Numbered from the stretch's first letter, positions 1-9,654 are shown. The stretch is DNA of 64,000 bases from Paracoccus lutimaris (GCF_003337565.1 NZ_QPJL01000013.1:38662-102661); one strand, 5' to 3'. Made by a program: numbers and translations. Notes: generated by a model from the letters alone, not told the origin.

Positions 1-528
1 CTGTGGTGGGTGACGGGCGCCGATGACATGCGGGGGCGGCAGTGGCATATCCCGGTCATTCTGACGCTGATGACGCTGCGCGAGCTGGATTTCGACAAGC
101 GTTTCACCTCGGAAGGGGTGCTGCAATTGCGGCTTTACTCGGGGCCGTCGTCGCTTTGGGAAAAGTTGCTCGGGCTGGCGGTGATCGCGCTGATCCTGGT
201 CTGCGGCTGGCGGTTACTGACAATCACGATGCCGCGCTGGTGGGCCGGGCTGCGGGCGGGCCTGCCGGCAAGCTGGCTTGCCGGGCTGGCGGCGCTGCTG
301 GTGGTGGTGGCGAAATCGCTGGACGGGCTGGACCGCAAGCTGGCGGATTTCGGCGTCATCCTCGCGCCCGAATACGGCACGCTGGCCGGGCGGGGCGAGG
401 AGCTGCTGGAACTGGCCGCCTTCATGATGCTGGTGCAGGCGCTGGTCTATTTCCTGCGCTGCCGCAGGATCACCGCGATCCGTCTTGTGCCAGCGCCTTA
501 CGCAGCGTTCCTGCCACACTGGCACTGA
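1..528 (+). CDS. Membrane protein of unknown function, 5'-truncated by the window edge
   Basis: The frame is open from the first base and ends at the TGA at 526-528, so the start lies upstream. About 175 residues are visible. A hydrophilic stretch rich in Arg and Asp is followed by three hydrophobic segments, roughly [31 protein letters not shown] and [17 protein letters not shown]. This suggests an inner-membrane protein. I do not recognise a named family, although the [11 protein letters not shown] text looks like a conserved hypothetical membrane family. The last 59 bases overlap the end of the NUDIX gene on the other strand. Confidence 0.6.
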   Translation: MWWVTGADDMRGRQWHIPVILTLMTLRELDFDKRFTSEGVLQLRLYSGPSSLWEKLLGLAVIALILVCGWRLLTITMPRWWAGLRAGLPASWLAGLAALLVVVAKSLDGLDRKLADFGVILAPEYGTLAGRGEELLELAAFMMLVQALVYFLRCRRITAIRLVPAPYAAFLPHWH

Positions 529-895
529 GGGGCAGGCGCCCCTCAAGCACATCGGCGACCGCGATCCATGCCGCGTCCCGCGCGTCATCGGCGGCCACCG
601 GGTCGCCCGAGACATGCTCGCACAGCACCACCGCCAGCAGGAAATGGAACCGCAGGGCGCCATCGGCCCCGCGTTCGATCACGTCGATATTGTCCAGATA
701 GGCGCGGGGGCGGGCGATGACGCCGGTTTCCTCGGCCAGTTCGCGGGCGGCGGCATCCAGTGCCGTCTCGCCCGGCTCGACATGGCCGCCGGGAAAACCC
801 CACAGCCCGGCATCGGGCGGGTTGCGGCGCTGGACCAGCAGAACCCGGTCGCCGTCCAGCACCACCGCCAGCGCGGCAAGGCGGGGGAAATGCAT
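470..895 (-). CDS. NUDIX hydrolase
   Basis: This 141-residue protein is a single NUDIX domain, the fold that hydrolyses nucleoside diphosphates linked to another group X with the help of Mg2+. The full Nudix box lies at about residues 37-59, with G37, E43, RELAEE at 51-56 and G58. The start is ATG at 895 behind an AAGGG element about seven bases upstream. It begins 10 bases after gcrA on the same strand, so the two are probably cotranscribed. Its 3' end runs 59 bases into the convergent membrane-protein gene. The substrate cannot be told from sequence; a house-cleaning role on oxidised or non-canonical nucleotides is a family-level guess. Confidence 0.9.
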   Translation of the reverse strand: MHFPRLAALAVVLDGDRVLLVQRRNPPDAGLWGFPGGHVEPGETALDAAARELAEETGVIARPRAYLDNIDVIERGADGALRFHFLLAVVLCEHVSGDPVAADDARDAAWIAVADVLEGRLPLSASVAGTLRKALAQDGSR

Positions 896-905
896 CCCCC
901 GACCC

Positions 906-1520
906 TTAGCGGCGACGGTCGCGGCGCGAGCTCATCGGTTGGAAGGCCACGCCGACATGCGCCTCGCAATAGGGTTTGCCGGCGACCGAGGGCAGGCCGC
1001 AGAACCAGAACTTGTCGGTTGCCGGGTCGCCGATCGGCCATTTGCAGGTGCGCTCGGTCAGCTCCATCAGGCTAAGCTTGCGGGCGCGCTTTTCGACCTC
1101 GCGGACCGAGGCCAGCGCCTCGGGGCTGATCTCATTGGCCGAGGGCTGCGGCGGCAGCGGCTGACCGGCGGGCACGATGGGCCGGCGGTTGAAGTTGCTG
1201 GCGGCGGGGGCGGCTGCCTCGGGTTCAGGCTCGGGCTGCGGCGCGGGAGCGGCGGCCGCTGCGGCGGCGGGCTTGGGTTCGGGGGCCGGCTCGGGCGCGG
1301 GCTTTGGGGCTGCGGCCGCAGGTGCGGGCTTGGCCTCGGGCGCGGCGGCGGGGGCTGCCTCGGGGGTGTCGTCATTGCGGTTCGACAGGCCCAGCCGGTG
1401 GACCTTGCCGATCACGGCATTGCGGGTCACACCGCCCAGTTCCTTGGCGATCTGGCTGGCCGATTGCCCTTCGGCCCACATGCGTTTCAGCGTCTCGACG
1501 CGCTCATCGGTCCAGGACAT
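906..1520 (-). CDS. gcrA: GcrA cell cycle regulator
   Basis: GcrA is an alphaproteobacterial regulator that binds sigma-70 RNA polymerase and promoters carrying CcrM-methylated GANTC sites. The 204-residue product opens with the canonical [15 protein letters not shown], then the helix-turn-helix segment [21 protein letters not shown] long Ala/Pro/Glu linker (about residues 55-120) separates this from the conserved C-terminal part with [11 protein letters not shown] and YCEAHV, whose cysteines and histidine look like a metal or structural site. The start is ATG 1520, preceded by AGGAAAGG. An ATG six codons upstream is not favoured because it precedes the conserved first residues. NUDIX follows 10 bases downstream. 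Confidence 0.95.
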   Translation of the reverse strand: MSWTDERVETLKRMWAEGQSASQIAKELGGVTRNAVIGKVHRLGLSNRNDDTPEAAPAAAPEAKPAPAAAAPKPAPEPAPEPKPAAAAAAAPAPQPEPEPEAAAPAASNFNRRPIVPAGQPLPPQPSANEISPEALASVREVEKRARKLSLMELTERTCKWPIGDPATDKFWFCGLPSVAGKPYCEAHVGVAFQPMSSRRDRRR

Positions 1521-1534
1521 CGTTTGCCTTTCCT

Positions 1535-1556
1535 GCACCGGGGACGAACCCGGTGC
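1535..1556 (-). promoter_or_regulatory. Perfect 8-bp hairpin just upstream of the gcrA ribosome-binding site
   Basis: GCACCGGG (1535-1542) pairs with CCCGGTGC (1549-1556) around a 6-base loop. It lies 14 bases before the gcrA start, directly 5' of the AGGAAAGG element in the minus-strand transcript. No U-run follows on either strand, so it is not a standard terminator. It could be an mRNA structure controlling access to the ribosome-binding site or a DNA operator. Confidence 0.5.
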
Positions 1557-1651
1557 CCTTCACTCTAGTGGCTTCAATTCCGCGGAACCCGGCCTTAAAT
1601 CCGGGGATAGCCAGATTTACCCGTCCGAAGCCGCAAATTCAAGGAGCGCCG

Positions 1652-2473
1652 ATGCAACCTTTCCAGCCTGACCGCAGATTCCCCCAGATGGGCGTGCGGC
1701 GTTTCGGGCGCGTGAACTGGCTGGGGCTTTACACATTGGCCCGGCGCGAGGTGATGCGCTTTCTGAATGTCTGGCAGCAGACGGTGCTGGCGCCGCTGAT
1801 GACGGCGGGGCTGTTCGTCGTGGTCTTTGCGCTGGCGCTTGGCAAGGGCCGGGGCGAGATCATGGGTCTGCCCTATCTGGCCTTTCTGGGGCCGGGCATC
1901 CTGATGATGACGGTGATCCAGAACGCCTTCGCCAATACCTCCTCCAGCCTGATTTCGGCCAAGATGCAGGGCAATATCGTCGATACGCTGATGCCGCCCC
2001 TGTCGGCGGGCGAGATCCTGACCGGCTATCTGACCGGCGCGCTGGCGCGGTCGCTGATCGTGGCAGTGGTGATCGCCGCTGGCATGGCGCTGGTGCTTGG
2101 CCAAGGCATCGCGCATCCCATCTGGGCGCTCGCCTTCGTGGTTCTGGGCGCACTGCTGATGGGCGGGCTCGGCCTGATCGGCGGCATCGTCGCGCAGAAA
2201 TTCGACCAGATGGCGGCGATTACCAATTTCATCGTGACGCCGCTGTCCTTTCTGTCGGGCACCTTCTATTCGGTCGAGGCCCTGCCCGAACCCTTTCGCA
2301 CGCTGGCGCATTGGAACCCGATCTTTTACCTGATCGACGGCGCGCGCTATGGCATCGCCGGCGTCTCGGATGCGCCGCCGCTACTGGGGCTGGCGGTCTG
2401 TGCGCTGGCGGTGGTGCTGGTTCTGGGGCTGGCCTGGCGCTGGCTTTCCACCGGCTATCGGATGAAGGCGTAA
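1652..2473 (+). CDS. ABC-2 type (YadH-like) transport permease without an adjacent ATPase
   Basis: The 273-residue protein is an integral membrane subunit of an ABC-2 type exporter. It has a short hydrophilic N-terminus and six hydrophobic segments, including LGPGILMMTVIQNAFANTSS and the family text PLSFLSGTFYSVEALPEPF near the last third. It resembles E. coli YadH and the second permease in this window at 31327. ATG 1652 is chosen because AAGGAG (1641-1646) precedes it. No ABC ATPase gene is adjacent: gcrA is divergent and argD follows. The substrate is unknown. It may use the YadG-like ATPase encoded at 30401, which is inference. Confidence 0.85.
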   Translation: MQPFQPDRRFPQMGVRRFGRVNWLGLYTLARREVMRFLNVWQQTVLAPLMTAGLFVVVFALALGKGRGEIMGLPYLAFLGPGILMMTVIQNAFANTSSSLISAKMQGNIVDTLMPPLSAGEILTGYLTGALARSLIVAVVIAAGMALVLGQGIAHPIWALAFVVLGALLMGGLGLIGGIVAQKFDQMAAITNFIVTPLSFLSGTFYSVEALPEPFRTLAHWNPIFYLIDGARYGIAGVSDAPPLLGLAVCALAVVLVLGLAWRWLSTGYRMKA

Positions 2474-2549
2474 AATTCGTTGCGCGGCCATCTGTTTGCC
2501 GTTATTTCAGACCGCATGATCGTTCGGACCGCCCATATCGCCCGTCCCC

Positions 2550-2615
2550 GACGTTGATTTTTTCAGCGTCCGATCCCGCCTGCCTTTCCCATACCTGTCG
2601 CCACCTGAAGGTGGC
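2550..2615 (+). promoter_or_regulatory. Two hairpins in the argD leader
   Basis: GACGTTGA (2550-2557) can pair with TCAGCGTC (2563-2570), with one G-T wobble, around a T-rich loop. GCCACC (2600-2605) pairs perfectly with GGTGGC (2610-2615) around TGAA. Both precede the argD ribosome-binding site (AAAAGGA, 2625-2631). No known riboswitch or leader peptide was recognised. Their role is unknown. Confidence 0.3.
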
Positions 2616-2638
2616 CCTGTCTGCAAAAGGACAATCCC

Positions 2639-3811
2639 ATGATTCCGCACGTCCTGCCGACCTATAACCGCGCCGACCTTGCCTTTGAGCGGGGCGAGGG
2701 CACCTGGGCCATCACTGCGGACGGGACACGATATCTGGATCTGGGCGCGGGCATCGCTGTCAACGCGCTGGGGCATGCCAATCCCGATCTGGTCGCCGCG
2801 CTGACCGAGCAGGCCGGCAAGATCTGGCATGTCTCGAACCTTTACCACATCCCCCAACAGGAAAAGCTCGCCGATCTGCTGGTCGAAAACACCTTTGCCG
2901 ATACCGCCTTCATCACCAATTCAGGCACCGAGGCGGCGGAACTGGCGATCAAGATGGTGCGCAAATACTGGGACCATAAGGGCGATCCCGACCGCCACGA
3001 GATCCTGACCTTTGAGGGGGCGTTTCATGGCCGCTCGACCGGGGCGATTGCCGCTTCGGGGGCGGAAAAGATGGTCAAGGGCTTTGGCCCGCTGATGCCC
3101 GGCTTCAGGCACCTGCCCTGGGGCGACATGGAGGCGCTGAAAGCCGCGATCACGAATCGCACCGCCGCCGTCATGCTGGAACCGGTGCAGGGCGAGGGCG
3201 GCATCCGCCCGCTGCCCGACGCCGATCTGCGGCTGATCCGGGCGCTGTGCGACCAGACCGGCGCGCTTCTGGTGCTGGACGAGGTGCAATCGGGCATGGG
3301 CCGGACCGGCAAGCTGTTTGCGCATGAATATGCCGGCATCGCGCCCGATATCATGATGGTCGCCAAGGGCATCGGCGGGGGCTTTCCGCTGGGCGCGGTG
3401 CTGGCCACGGAACAGGCCGCGGCGGGGATGGTCGCGGGCACGCATGGCTCGACCTATGGCGGCAACCCGCTGGCCTGCGCGGTCGGCGCGCGGGTGATGG
3501 AGATTGTCACCCAGCCCGAGTTTCTCTCCGAGGTGAACCGCAAGGCGGGCCTGTTCCGTCAAAAGCTGGAAGGTCTGGTCGCCGCCCATCCCGAGGTCTT
3601 CGAGCTGGTGCGCGGGCAGGGCCTGATGCTGGGGCTGAAATGCAAGGTCGCGCCTGCCGATCTGGTCAGGGCCGGCTATGCCGAACAGGTCCTGACCGTG
3701 GCGGCGGCCGACAATACCCTGCGCCTGCTGCCGCCGCTGACCATCAGCGACGCGGAAATCTCTGAGGCGGTGGCGCGGCTTGACCGTGCGGCGGGGCGGC
3801 TTGATGTCTGA
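2639..3811 (+). CDS. argD: Acetylornithine aminotransferase
   Basis: ArgD is the PLP-dependent class III aminotransferase that converts N-acetylglutamate semialdehyde to N-acetylornithine; many ArgD enzymes also serve in lysine synthesis. The 390-residue length is normal. Visible motifs are [13 protein letters not shown] near residue 95, [24 protein letters not shown] and the PLP lysine in [12 protein letters not shown], followed by [16 protein letters not shown] 2639 follows AAAAGGA at 2625-2631. argF lies 138 bases downstream on the same strand, the usual Rhodobacteraceae pairing, so the two probably form an arginine operon. Confidence 0.95.
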   Translation: MIPHVLPTYNRADLAFERGEGTWAITADGTRYLDLGAGIAVNALGHANPDLVAALTEQAGKIWHVSNLYHIPQQEKLADLLVENTFADTAFITNSGTEAAELAIKMVRKYWDHKGDPDRHEILTFEGAFHGRSTGAIAASGAEKMVKGFGPLMPGFRHLPWGDMEALKAAITNRTAAVMLEPVQGEGGIRPLPDADLRLIRALCDQTGALLVLDEVQSGMGRTGKLFAHEYAGIAPDIMMVAKGIGGGFPLGAVLATEQAAAGMVAGTHGSTYGGNPLACAVGARVMEIVTQPEFLSEVNRKAGLFRQKLEGLVAAHPEVFELVRGQGLMLGLKCKVAPADLVRAGYAEQVLTVAAADNTLRLLPPLTISDAEISEAVARLDRAAGRLDV

Positions 3812-3840
3812 TGTCGGCGCGCCCGGGTTTGCGCTGAACC

Positions 3841-3926
3841 GGCACCGATGACGGCGGTGCCGATCCCCGCAAGTGAATTCAGCCTGAGGCCTTGACCTCG
3901 TGCCGGCAAAGCGGCTTGCTTGCCGG
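3841..3926 (+). other. Hairpins between argD and argF
   Basis: GGCACCG pairs with CGGTGCC close after the argD stop. CCGGCAAAGC and GCTTGCCGG form a second stem with one bulge (about 3903-3926), just before the argF ribosome-binding region. Neither is followed by a T-run. They may stabilise or segment the argDF message rather than terminate it. Confidence 0.35.
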
Positions 3927-3949
3927 AACCATTCGAAAGACCGTCACAA

Positions 3950-4876
3950 ATGAACAGCTTCCTTGATATCCACACCACCGCGAAATCCGATCTGCGGGGC
4001 ATGATCGACGCCGCGCGCCGGATGAAGGATGCCCGCAATGGCCAGCCCAAGGGCGCGCCCGATACCGAGCAGCCGCTGGCGAACCGCATGGTGGCGCTGA
4101 TCTTTGAAAAGCCCTCGACGCGGACGCGGGTCAGTTTCGATCTGGGTGTGCGCCAGATGGGCGGGCAGACCATGGTGCTGTCGGGCAAGGAAATGCAGCT
4201 GGGCCATGGCGAGACCATCGCCGACACGGCGCGGGTGCTGTCGCGCTATGTCGATCTGATCATGATCCGCACCTTTGAAGAGGCGACGCTGCTGGAAATG
4301 GCCGAATATGCCAGTGTGCCGGTGATCAATGGCCTGACGAACCGCACCCATCCCTGCCAGATCATGGCCGATGTTATGACATTTGAGGAACATCGCGGCC
4401 CGATCGCCGGGCGCAAGGTGGTCTGGTCGGGCGACGGCAACAATGTCTGCGCGAGCATGGTGCATGCTGCCGGTCAGTTCGGTTTCGACTTCACCTTTAC
4501 CGGCCCTCCGCCCCTGGACCCCGAGCACGAGGCGATGGAATTCGCCCGTGCGCAAGGCGTTCAGGCGCTGATCGAGCGCGACCCGGCGAAAGCGGTCGAG
4601 GGTGCCGATCTGGTGGTGACCGATACCTGGGTCTCGATGCATGATCCGCAATCGGCGCGCGAGCGGCGCCACAACCAGCTGCGCGGCTATCAGGTCAATG
4701 AGGCGCTGATGGCGCAGGCCAAGCCTGACGCGCTGTTCATGCATTGCCTGCCGGCGCATCGCGACGACGAGGTGACGAGCGCGGTCATGGATGGGCCGAA
4801 TTCGGTGATCTTTGACGAGGCTGAGAACCGGCTGCATGCGCAGAAGGCGGTCATGCGCTGGTGTCTGGGGGTCTAG
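3950..4876 (+). CDS. argF: Ornithine carbamoyltransferase
   Basis: The enzyme makes citrulline from ornithine and carbamoyl phosphate. The 308-residue protein carries the carbamoyl-phosphate motif PSTRTR at about residue 54, the HPCQ motif, the ornithine-site text DTWVSM and the C-terminal HCLP. Family alignment favours ATG 3950 ([10 protein letters not shown]) over an in-frame ATG ten codons earlier; a GAAAGA element precedes it. It follows argD. A hairpin-rich repeat element and a terminator come directly after the stop. Confidence 0.95.
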   Translation: MNSFLDIHTTAKSDLRGMIDAARRMKDARNGQPKGAPDTEQPLANRMVALIFEKPSTRTRVSFDLGVRQMGGQTMVLSGKEMQLGHGETIADTARVLSRYVDLIMIRTFEEATLLEMAEYASVPVINGLTNRTHPCQIMADVMTFEEHRGPIAGRKVVWSGDGNNVCASMVHAAGQFGFDFTFTGPPPLDPEHEAMEFARAQGVQALIERDPAKAVEGADLVVTDTWVSMHDPQSARERRHNQLRGYQVNEALMAQAKPDALFMHCLPAHRDDEVTSAVMDGPNSVIFDEAENRLHAQKAVMRWCLGV

Positions 4877-4935
4877 GGGGCGCTGCCCCCGTCGCGCGTC
4901 GCGCGACTCCCCCGGGATATTTTGACATGAAAGAA
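4876..4935 (+). repeat. Dispersed intergenic repeat, copy A
   Basis: Directly after the argF stop come two hairpins, GGGGGC/GCCCCC and the near-perfect palindrome GTCGCGCG-T-CGCGCGAC (4891-4907). They are followed by the block CCCCCGGGATATTTT and then GACATGAAAGAAG. The same block recurs at 23849, 48761 and, more degenerate, 51307, always in plus orientation and after the stop of a plus-strand gene. Confidence 0.65.
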
Positions 4936-4964
4936 GGGGCGTGGTCCTGGCCGCGCCCCTTTTT
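4936..4964 (+). terminator. Rho-independent terminator after argF
   Basis: GGGGCG (4936-4941) pairs with CGCCCC (4954-4959) and is followed by TTTTT. It ends the argDF transcript and lies just before the end of the convergent HlyD-type gene. Confidence 0.75.
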
Positions 4965-4971
4965 GTTGAGA

Positions 4972-6393
4972 TCAGTTCTCGCGGAAGGCGCGGATGAAAT
5001 AGTCGCTGAGCGGCTTCACCAGATAGGCCATCGGGCTGCGCTCGCCGGTCTGGATATAGACCTCGACCGGCATGCCGGGGATGAGGTCCAGCCCTTTGAG
5101 CTTTTCGAGTTCAGTGGCCGGAATGGTCACCTCGGCGCGGTAATAGGGGATCTGGGTCGCCTGATCGACCAGCGTATCGGGCGAGACGCGGCTGAGCACG
5201 CCGTCGATTTCCGGGGTCGTCCGCGACGAGAACGAGGAGAAACGCAGCACGACCTGCTGGCCGGGATGGACCTCGTCGACATTGATCGTGGCGACACGGG
5301 CGACGACGACCAGCGGCCGATCCTGCGGAATGATATAGAGGATCGGATCGGCAGGGCGGATGACCGAACGCGGCGTCGTCACCTGCAATTCCTGGACCAC
5401 ACCCGAGACCGGCGCACGGATTTCCAGCCGTGAGACCTGTTCGATCAGCGACCGGCGGCGCTCGGCCAGTTCGAGTTCGCGATAGCCGAGGTCGCGCAGC
5501 TCGGTTTCGGCCGCTTCACGATAGCTGGCTGATTTTTCCAGTCTGGACAGATCGATCTCTGCAAGCTGGGTTACCGCACGGGCGCGGGTTGCGGTCATTT
5601 CGCCAAGCTGGCCGTCAAGACGCGCCGCCTCGCGTTCCAGCGCGAGCACACGTGGAGCCTGCGCCAGCCCCTTTTCCAGCAGCGCGCGCTGATCGCGCAA
5701 TTCCTGGGAAATGAAGTCGCGCTGCTGCTGTAAGGCCCGTGTCTGGGCATCGATACCGCCGATCTGCGAATCGATCTGCTCGGATTGCTTGGCCAGTTGG
5801 CCGAGCGATTGCTTGAGCGTGTCGAGGCGCGCGGCAAACAGGCTTTTCTGCCCTGCCATCAGCGCGGCAAGTTCAGGACGGTGCGTGGCGGCCTTGACCA
5901 GATCTTCGGGGAAGGTGATTTCGGTTCCGTCGGCACGTTCGGCCTCGAGCCGGCCGCGGCGGGCGAGGATCTCGAAATACTGGCCCTCGACGATGGCAAG
6001 CTCGGTATTCAGAAGCGCGCCGTCCAGCCGGATCAGCGGCTGACCGGCGGTGACCGTCTCGCCGTCATGGATGAGGATTTCGGCGACGACGCCGCCATCG
6101 GGATGCTGGACGATCTGGCGGCGCTGCTCCACCTCGACCTGGCCGCCGGCGACGACGGCGCCGGCGATGCGTGCCGTCCAGGACCAGATGCCGAAGCCGC
6201 CCACGAGCAGCGCCAGCGCGAAGATCCCAAGCAGAACCGGCCCGCGCGCCGACCAGGTCGGGCGGTGGCGGGGCGGCGGTGGCGGCGGCGGGGCCTCGGC
6301 CCGCTGGGCGCGAAAACGCGGCGGTGCCTCGGGCGTGCCGGCCTCGTCCAGTTTCGCGACCGGGGCGCGGCCAAGGTGGTCGGGATCGGTCAT
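4972..6393 (-). CDS. HlyD-family type I secretion periplasmic adaptor
   Basis: This 473-residue protein is the membrane fusion subunit of a type I secretion system and links an inner-membrane ABC exporter to an outer-membrane channel. A proline-rich cytosolic N-terminus precedes one membrane helix (about residues 50-72). A lipoyl-type half ([19 protein letters not shown]), a long coiled-coil region (about 170-330), the second lipoyl half ([16 protein letters not shown]) and a beta-barrel domain follow. ATG 6393 is chosen because it overlaps the TGA of the exporter ATPase by four bases (ATGA), giving translational coupling. No TolC-like gene is nearby. Confidence 0.9.
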   Translation of the reverse strand: MTDPDHLGRAPVAKLDEAGTPEAPPRFRAQRAEAPPPPPPPRHRPTWSARGPVLLGIFALALLVGGFGIWSWTARIAGAVVAGGQVEVEQRRQIVQHPDGGVVAEILIHDGETVTAGQPLIRLDGALLNTELAIVEGQYFEILARRGRLEAERADGTEITFPEDLVKAATHRPELAALMAGQKSLFAARLDTLKQSLGQLAKQSEQIDSQIGGIDAQTRALQQQRDFISQELRDQRALLEKGLAQAPRVLALEREAARLDGQLGEMTATRARAVTQLAEIDLSRLEKSASYREAAETELRDLGYRELELAERRRSLIEQVSRLEIRAPVSGVVQELQVTTPRSVIRPADPILYIIPQDRPLVVVARVATINVDEVHPGQQVVLRFSSFSSRTTPEIDGVLSRVSPDTLVDQATQIPYYRAEVTIPATELEKLKGLDLIPGMPVEVYIQTGERSPMAYLVKPLSDYFIRAFREN

Positions 6394-8138
6394 GTCACGC
6401 CTCCGCCATGTCCCTGTCCTTGCGCGCGGGCGATCTGATCGGCGTTCTTGACCATGGTTTTCAGTACCTCGTCGCGCGGCCCGAAGGCACGGCGCATGCC
6501 CTGATCCATGACCAGCAGCAATTCGCATTCGGTTATCGCAGCCGGACGGTGAGCCATGATGATGACCGCACCGCCACGCGCCTTGATGTTGCGGATGGCA
6601 AGATTGAGCGCGGCAGAGCCCTCGTTGTCGAGGTTCGAGTTCGGTTCGTCCAGAACGAAGATGGCCGGGTCCGCATAAAGCGCACGGGCCAGGCCGATGC
6701 GCTGGATCTGCCCGCCCGACAGGCGTCCGCCGCCTTGCGTCAGTCGCGTATCATAGCCCTGGGGCAGATCGAGGATCATCCGATGGGCGGCGGCGGCGCT
6801 TGCGGCGGCCACCACGCGCTGCGGATCAGGGTTGGGCGAGAGGCGGGCGATATTCTCGGCGATGGTGCCATCGAACAGCGTCACCTGCTGCGGCAGATAG
6901 CCGATGAGCCCACCCAGCACATCGGGGTCGTATTGTTCCAGCGTGGCGCCGGCCAGACGGATCGAGCCTCCGGAAACCGGCCAGGCGCTGATCAGCGCGC
7001 GTGCGAGCGTGGTCTTGCCGGCCCCGGAGGGACCGATGACGCCGAGCGCCTGTCCCGGCGCCAGATCGAAACTGACCCCGCGCAGCGTGGGGACGGACTG
7101 ACCCGGCGGCACCACGGTAAGATTTCGCACCTCGAGCTGCGCCGGGGGATGGGGCAGGGGGGTGCGGGGCGGCAGGGGCGGGCGGCGCGACAACAATTCG
7201 GACAGTCGGTTCCAGCCATCCTGGGCGCGCTGCACCATGGACCAGCCGCCCACAACCTGCTCGACCGGCGCCAGAGCGCGGCCCATCAGGATCGACGAGG
7301 CGATCATCGCGCCCGGCGTGACCTCATGGCGCAGCACCAGCCAGGCACCGGCGGCCAGCAATGCGCTTTGCAAAAACAGCCGGAAGGTGCGCGAAAAGAC
7401 CGTGAAGCTGGTGGCACGGTCGGCGCCGCGGATCGTCGCCTCGGTGGCGCGGTCGCGGGCTTCCTGCCAGCGATGGAAGGTGGCGCCGCGCATGCCCAGC
7501 GAACCGATCAACTCGCCCTCGTCGCGGTAAAGGTCGGACATGCGCTCTGCGGCCGCGCTGGCGATCGCCGCCTGCTGCAGCGAATCGCGGCTGAGCCATT
7601 GGTTCAGCAGCGTCGAGATCACCAGGATCACCAGACCCGCCGTGGCGACCGCGCCAAGGATGGGGTGGAAAAGGAAGACCGCCGCCAGGAAGAACGGCGC
7701 CCAGGGCAAGTCGAACAGCGCCATCAGGACCGGTGATCCGATCAAACGTTGCACGGCCTCGAGGTCGCGCATGCCGCCGCGCAGGATCACGTCCGAGCCG
7801 GCGGCGTTCCCGTCCTGAAGCGCGGCGGTGAAGACCCGCCCCTCCATCCGTTCCTGGAAACGGGCGGCGATTCGCGCCATGACGCGGTTGCGGGCCAGAT
7901 CCAGAAGCCCCATCATCGCGAACAGGAACACGACCAGAAGAAACAGCGCCGTCAGCGTCTCGACCGAGCGGCTGGCAAGGACGCGGTCATAGACCTGCAT
8001 CATGAAGAGCGGGCCGGTCAGCATCAGCAGGTTCACCGCAAAGGAAAATATCCCTACGCCGGTGTAAAGCTGCCAGGCGCTGCTGCGCGCGGATCGCAGC
8101 TCGCGCCGGCCGTCATGTCGCATCGGCGGCAAGGCCAT
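6390..8138 (-). CDS. Type I secretion ABC exporter (PrtD-like), fused membrane and ATPase domains
   Basis: The 582-residue protein exports proteins, or possibly peptides or polymers, by a type I mechanism. An N-terminal transmembrane domain (about residues 20-300) is fused to a nucleotide-binding domain with Walker [10 protein letters not shown] at 369-377, signature LSGGQ at 473-477 and Walker B IFVLDEP near 493. ATG 8138 follows AGGAAGGA; the open frame extends upstream but without conserved sequence. It is first in a two-gene operon with the HlyD-type adaptor. The Walker B aspartate-glutamate and the His-switch (MAHRP) are present, so the pump should be active. No RTX-type substrate is encoded in this window. 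Confidence 0.9.
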   Translation of the reverse strand: MALPPMRHDGRRELRSARSSAWQLYTGVGIFSFAVNLLMLTGPLFMMQVYDRVLASRSVETLTALFLLVVFLFAMMGLLDLARNRVMARIAARFQERMEGRVFTAALQDGNAAGSDVILRGGMRDLEAVQRLIGSPVLMALFDLPWAPFFLAAVFLFHPILGAVATAGLVILVISTLLNQWLSRDSLQQAAIASAAAERMSDLYRDEGELIGSLGMRGATFHRWQEARDRATEATIRGADRATSFTVFSRTFRLFLQSALLAAGAWLVLRHEVTPGAMIASSILMGRALAPVEQVVGGWSMVQRAQDGWNRLSELLSRRPPLPPRTPLPHPPAQLEVRNLTVVPPGQSVPTLRGVSFDLAPGQALGVIGPSGAGKTTLARALISAWPVSGGSIRLAGATLEQYDPDVLGGLIGYLPQQVTLFDGTIAENIARLSPNPDPQRVVAAASAAAAHRMILDLPQGYDTRLTQGGGRLSGGQIQRIGLARALYADPAIFVLDEPNSNLDNEGSAALNLAIRNIKARGGAVIIMAHRPAAITECELLLVMDQGMRRAFGPRDEVLKTMVKNADQIARAQGQGHGGGVT

Positions 8139-8302
8139 GCCGGTTCCTTCCTCATCAACCCGCCGGGCCTTGCCCGGAATCGCCACAGCGCATATCCCAA
8201 AGCGCGGCCGCACAACAGCCCGGTCGCCCGGATGCGGTTCCGATCCTTGTCCCGAATCAGCGTGGACAAGGCAAGTCATAGCGAGAGAAGGTTATCACAA
8301 GC

Positions 8303-9040
8303 TTGCCAGCAAAGATTTTTCCGACTGCAGTTTGCGCCACTTTCCTGCTGGCGGCCTGTGCAAGCGATCAGGATGGCGACGGGATCAACGACCGCTATGA
8401 GCCGATGAACCGCCGCGTGCATGATTTCAATCGCGGCGTCGACGCCAATCTGGTCAAGCCACTCAGTTCGGGCATGTCGGGCGGTGACGGTAAAGGGGAG
8501 GGCGTGGGCAGCCGCGCGGTCGAGGTTGTCGGAAATTTCGGCGAAAACCTTGCCCTGCCCGGCAAGGCGGTAAACCATCTTTTGCAGGGAAAACCCGCGC
8601 CGGCGGTGCGCACCACCTTCCGTTTTCTTGTCAACTCGTCGCTGGGTTTGGCGGGTTTTCTGGACCCGGCCGGCAAGGATTTTGCCCTGCCCGAAGAGGA
8701 TACCGATTTCGGCCAGACGCTGGCGGTCTGGGGCGTGGGCGAGGGGGCCTATCTTGAGCTGCCGCTGATCGGCCCCTCGACCGAGCGGGACGCTGTCGGC
8801 CGGCTGGTCGATCTGGTCATCGACCCGACCCGGCAATGGCTCAACCGTGACGAATATCTGATCAGCCTTGGCACGCGCGTCGTCTCAAAAGCCGGTGAGC
8901 GCGGGCGTTTCAGCGATTCCGTCGATTCCATCCTGCATGAAAGTGCCGATAGTTATGCCCAGACGCGGCTGATCTGGATGCAGCATCGCCGCCATGAACT
9001 GGGCGAAGAAGGAGATTACATTGACCCTTATGCCGAATGA
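8303..9040 (+). CDS. mlaA: MlaA (VacJ) family outer-membrane lipoprotein
   Basis: MlaA removes mislocalised phospholipid from the outer leaflet of the outer membrane. The 245-residue product starts with a lipoprotein signal ending in LLAAC (Cys about residue 19) and continues with YEPMNRRVHDFN, NSSLGLAGFLDPA and the typical YLELPLIGPSTERDAVG. The likely start is TTG 8303, since no ATG or GTG fits before the signal peptide; GAGAAGG lies 11 bases upstream. mlaC overlaps its 3' end by 20 bases. The inner-membrane genes mlaFEDB are not in the window. Confidence 0.9.
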   Translation: MPAKIFPTAVCATFLLAACASDQDGDGINDRYEPMNRRVHDFNRGVDANLVKPLSSGMSGGDGKGEGVGSRAVEVVGNFGENLALPGKAVNHLLQGKPAPAVRTTFRFLVNSSLGLAGFLDPAGKDFALPEEDTDFGQTLAVWGVGEGAYLELPLIGPSTERDAVGRLVDLVIDPTRQWLNRDEYLISLGTRVVSKAGERGRFSDSVDSILHESADSYAQTRLIWMQHRRHELGEEGDYIDPYAE

Positions 9041-9629
9041 GACCCGGCGCGGCTTTCTGGGCCTGATCGGGGCCGGGCTGGTCGCCGTGACCGCCGCCCC
9101 CGCCTGGGCGCTGAACACCGACGAGGCGCGCGCTCTGATCCAGAAGTCGCTGGACGAGGTCTATGCCGTCATCAATTCCGGCCAGCCCCCGGCGCAGATG
9201 TTCAAGACTTTCGAGGCGATTTTTGCGCGCTATGCCGATGTCGACATCATCGCCCGTTCGGCCTTGGGGCCGGCGGCGCGGCAGGCCGGTGCGGCCGAGT
9301 TCGCGGCCTATAAACAGGCGTTTCAGGGCTATATCGGGCGCAAATACGGCAAGCGGTTCCGCGAATTCATCGGCTCGAAAATCGAGGTGACGGGGGCAAA
9401 AAAGGTCAAATCCTTCTATGCCGTGACTTCGGTTGCCTATCTCAAGGGGCGCAGCCCGATGGAGGTGGAATGGCATGTCTCGGACAAGTCCGGGCAAAGC
9501 CGTTATTTCAACATCATCATCGAGGGCGTGAACATGTTGGCCTCGGAGCGGGCCGAGGTGGGTGCCATGCTGGCCAAGCGTGGCGGTGATATCGCGGCGC
9601 TGACCGCCGATCTGGAAAAGGCTGGCTGA
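9021..9629 (+). CDS. mlaC: MlaC family periplasmic phospholipid-binding protein
   Basis: MlaC shuttles phospholipid between MlaA and the inner-membrane MlaFEDB complex. The 202-residue protein has a twin-arginine-like signal, TRRGFLGLIGAGLVAV, ending near APAWA. The body carries the family text FARYADVDIIARSALG and the C-terminal beta-sheet strands. TTG 9021 is chosen because AAGGAG lies six bases upstream; an in-frame ATG at 9030 is possible but spaced worse. The gene overlaps mlaA by 20 bases, so the two are coupled. Confidence 0.88.
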   Translation: MTLMPNETRRGFLGLIGAGLVAVTAAPAWALNTDEARALIQKSLDEVYAVINSGQPPAQMFKTFEAIFARYADVDIIARSALGPAARQAGAAEFAAYKQAFQGYIGRKYGKRFREFIGSKIEVTGAKKVKSFYAVTSVAYLKGRSPMEVEWHVSDKSGQSRYFNIIIEGVNMLASERAEVGAMLAKRGGDIAALTADLEKAG

Positions 9630-9654
9630 GACGGCAAGCCGCAGACGACAAAGG

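Noticed and set aside
717..1568. Gly-rich plus-strand frame opposite NUDIX and gcrA
   Set aside because: The Gly/Ala runs are the complement of the Ala/Pro/Glu linker of GcrA.
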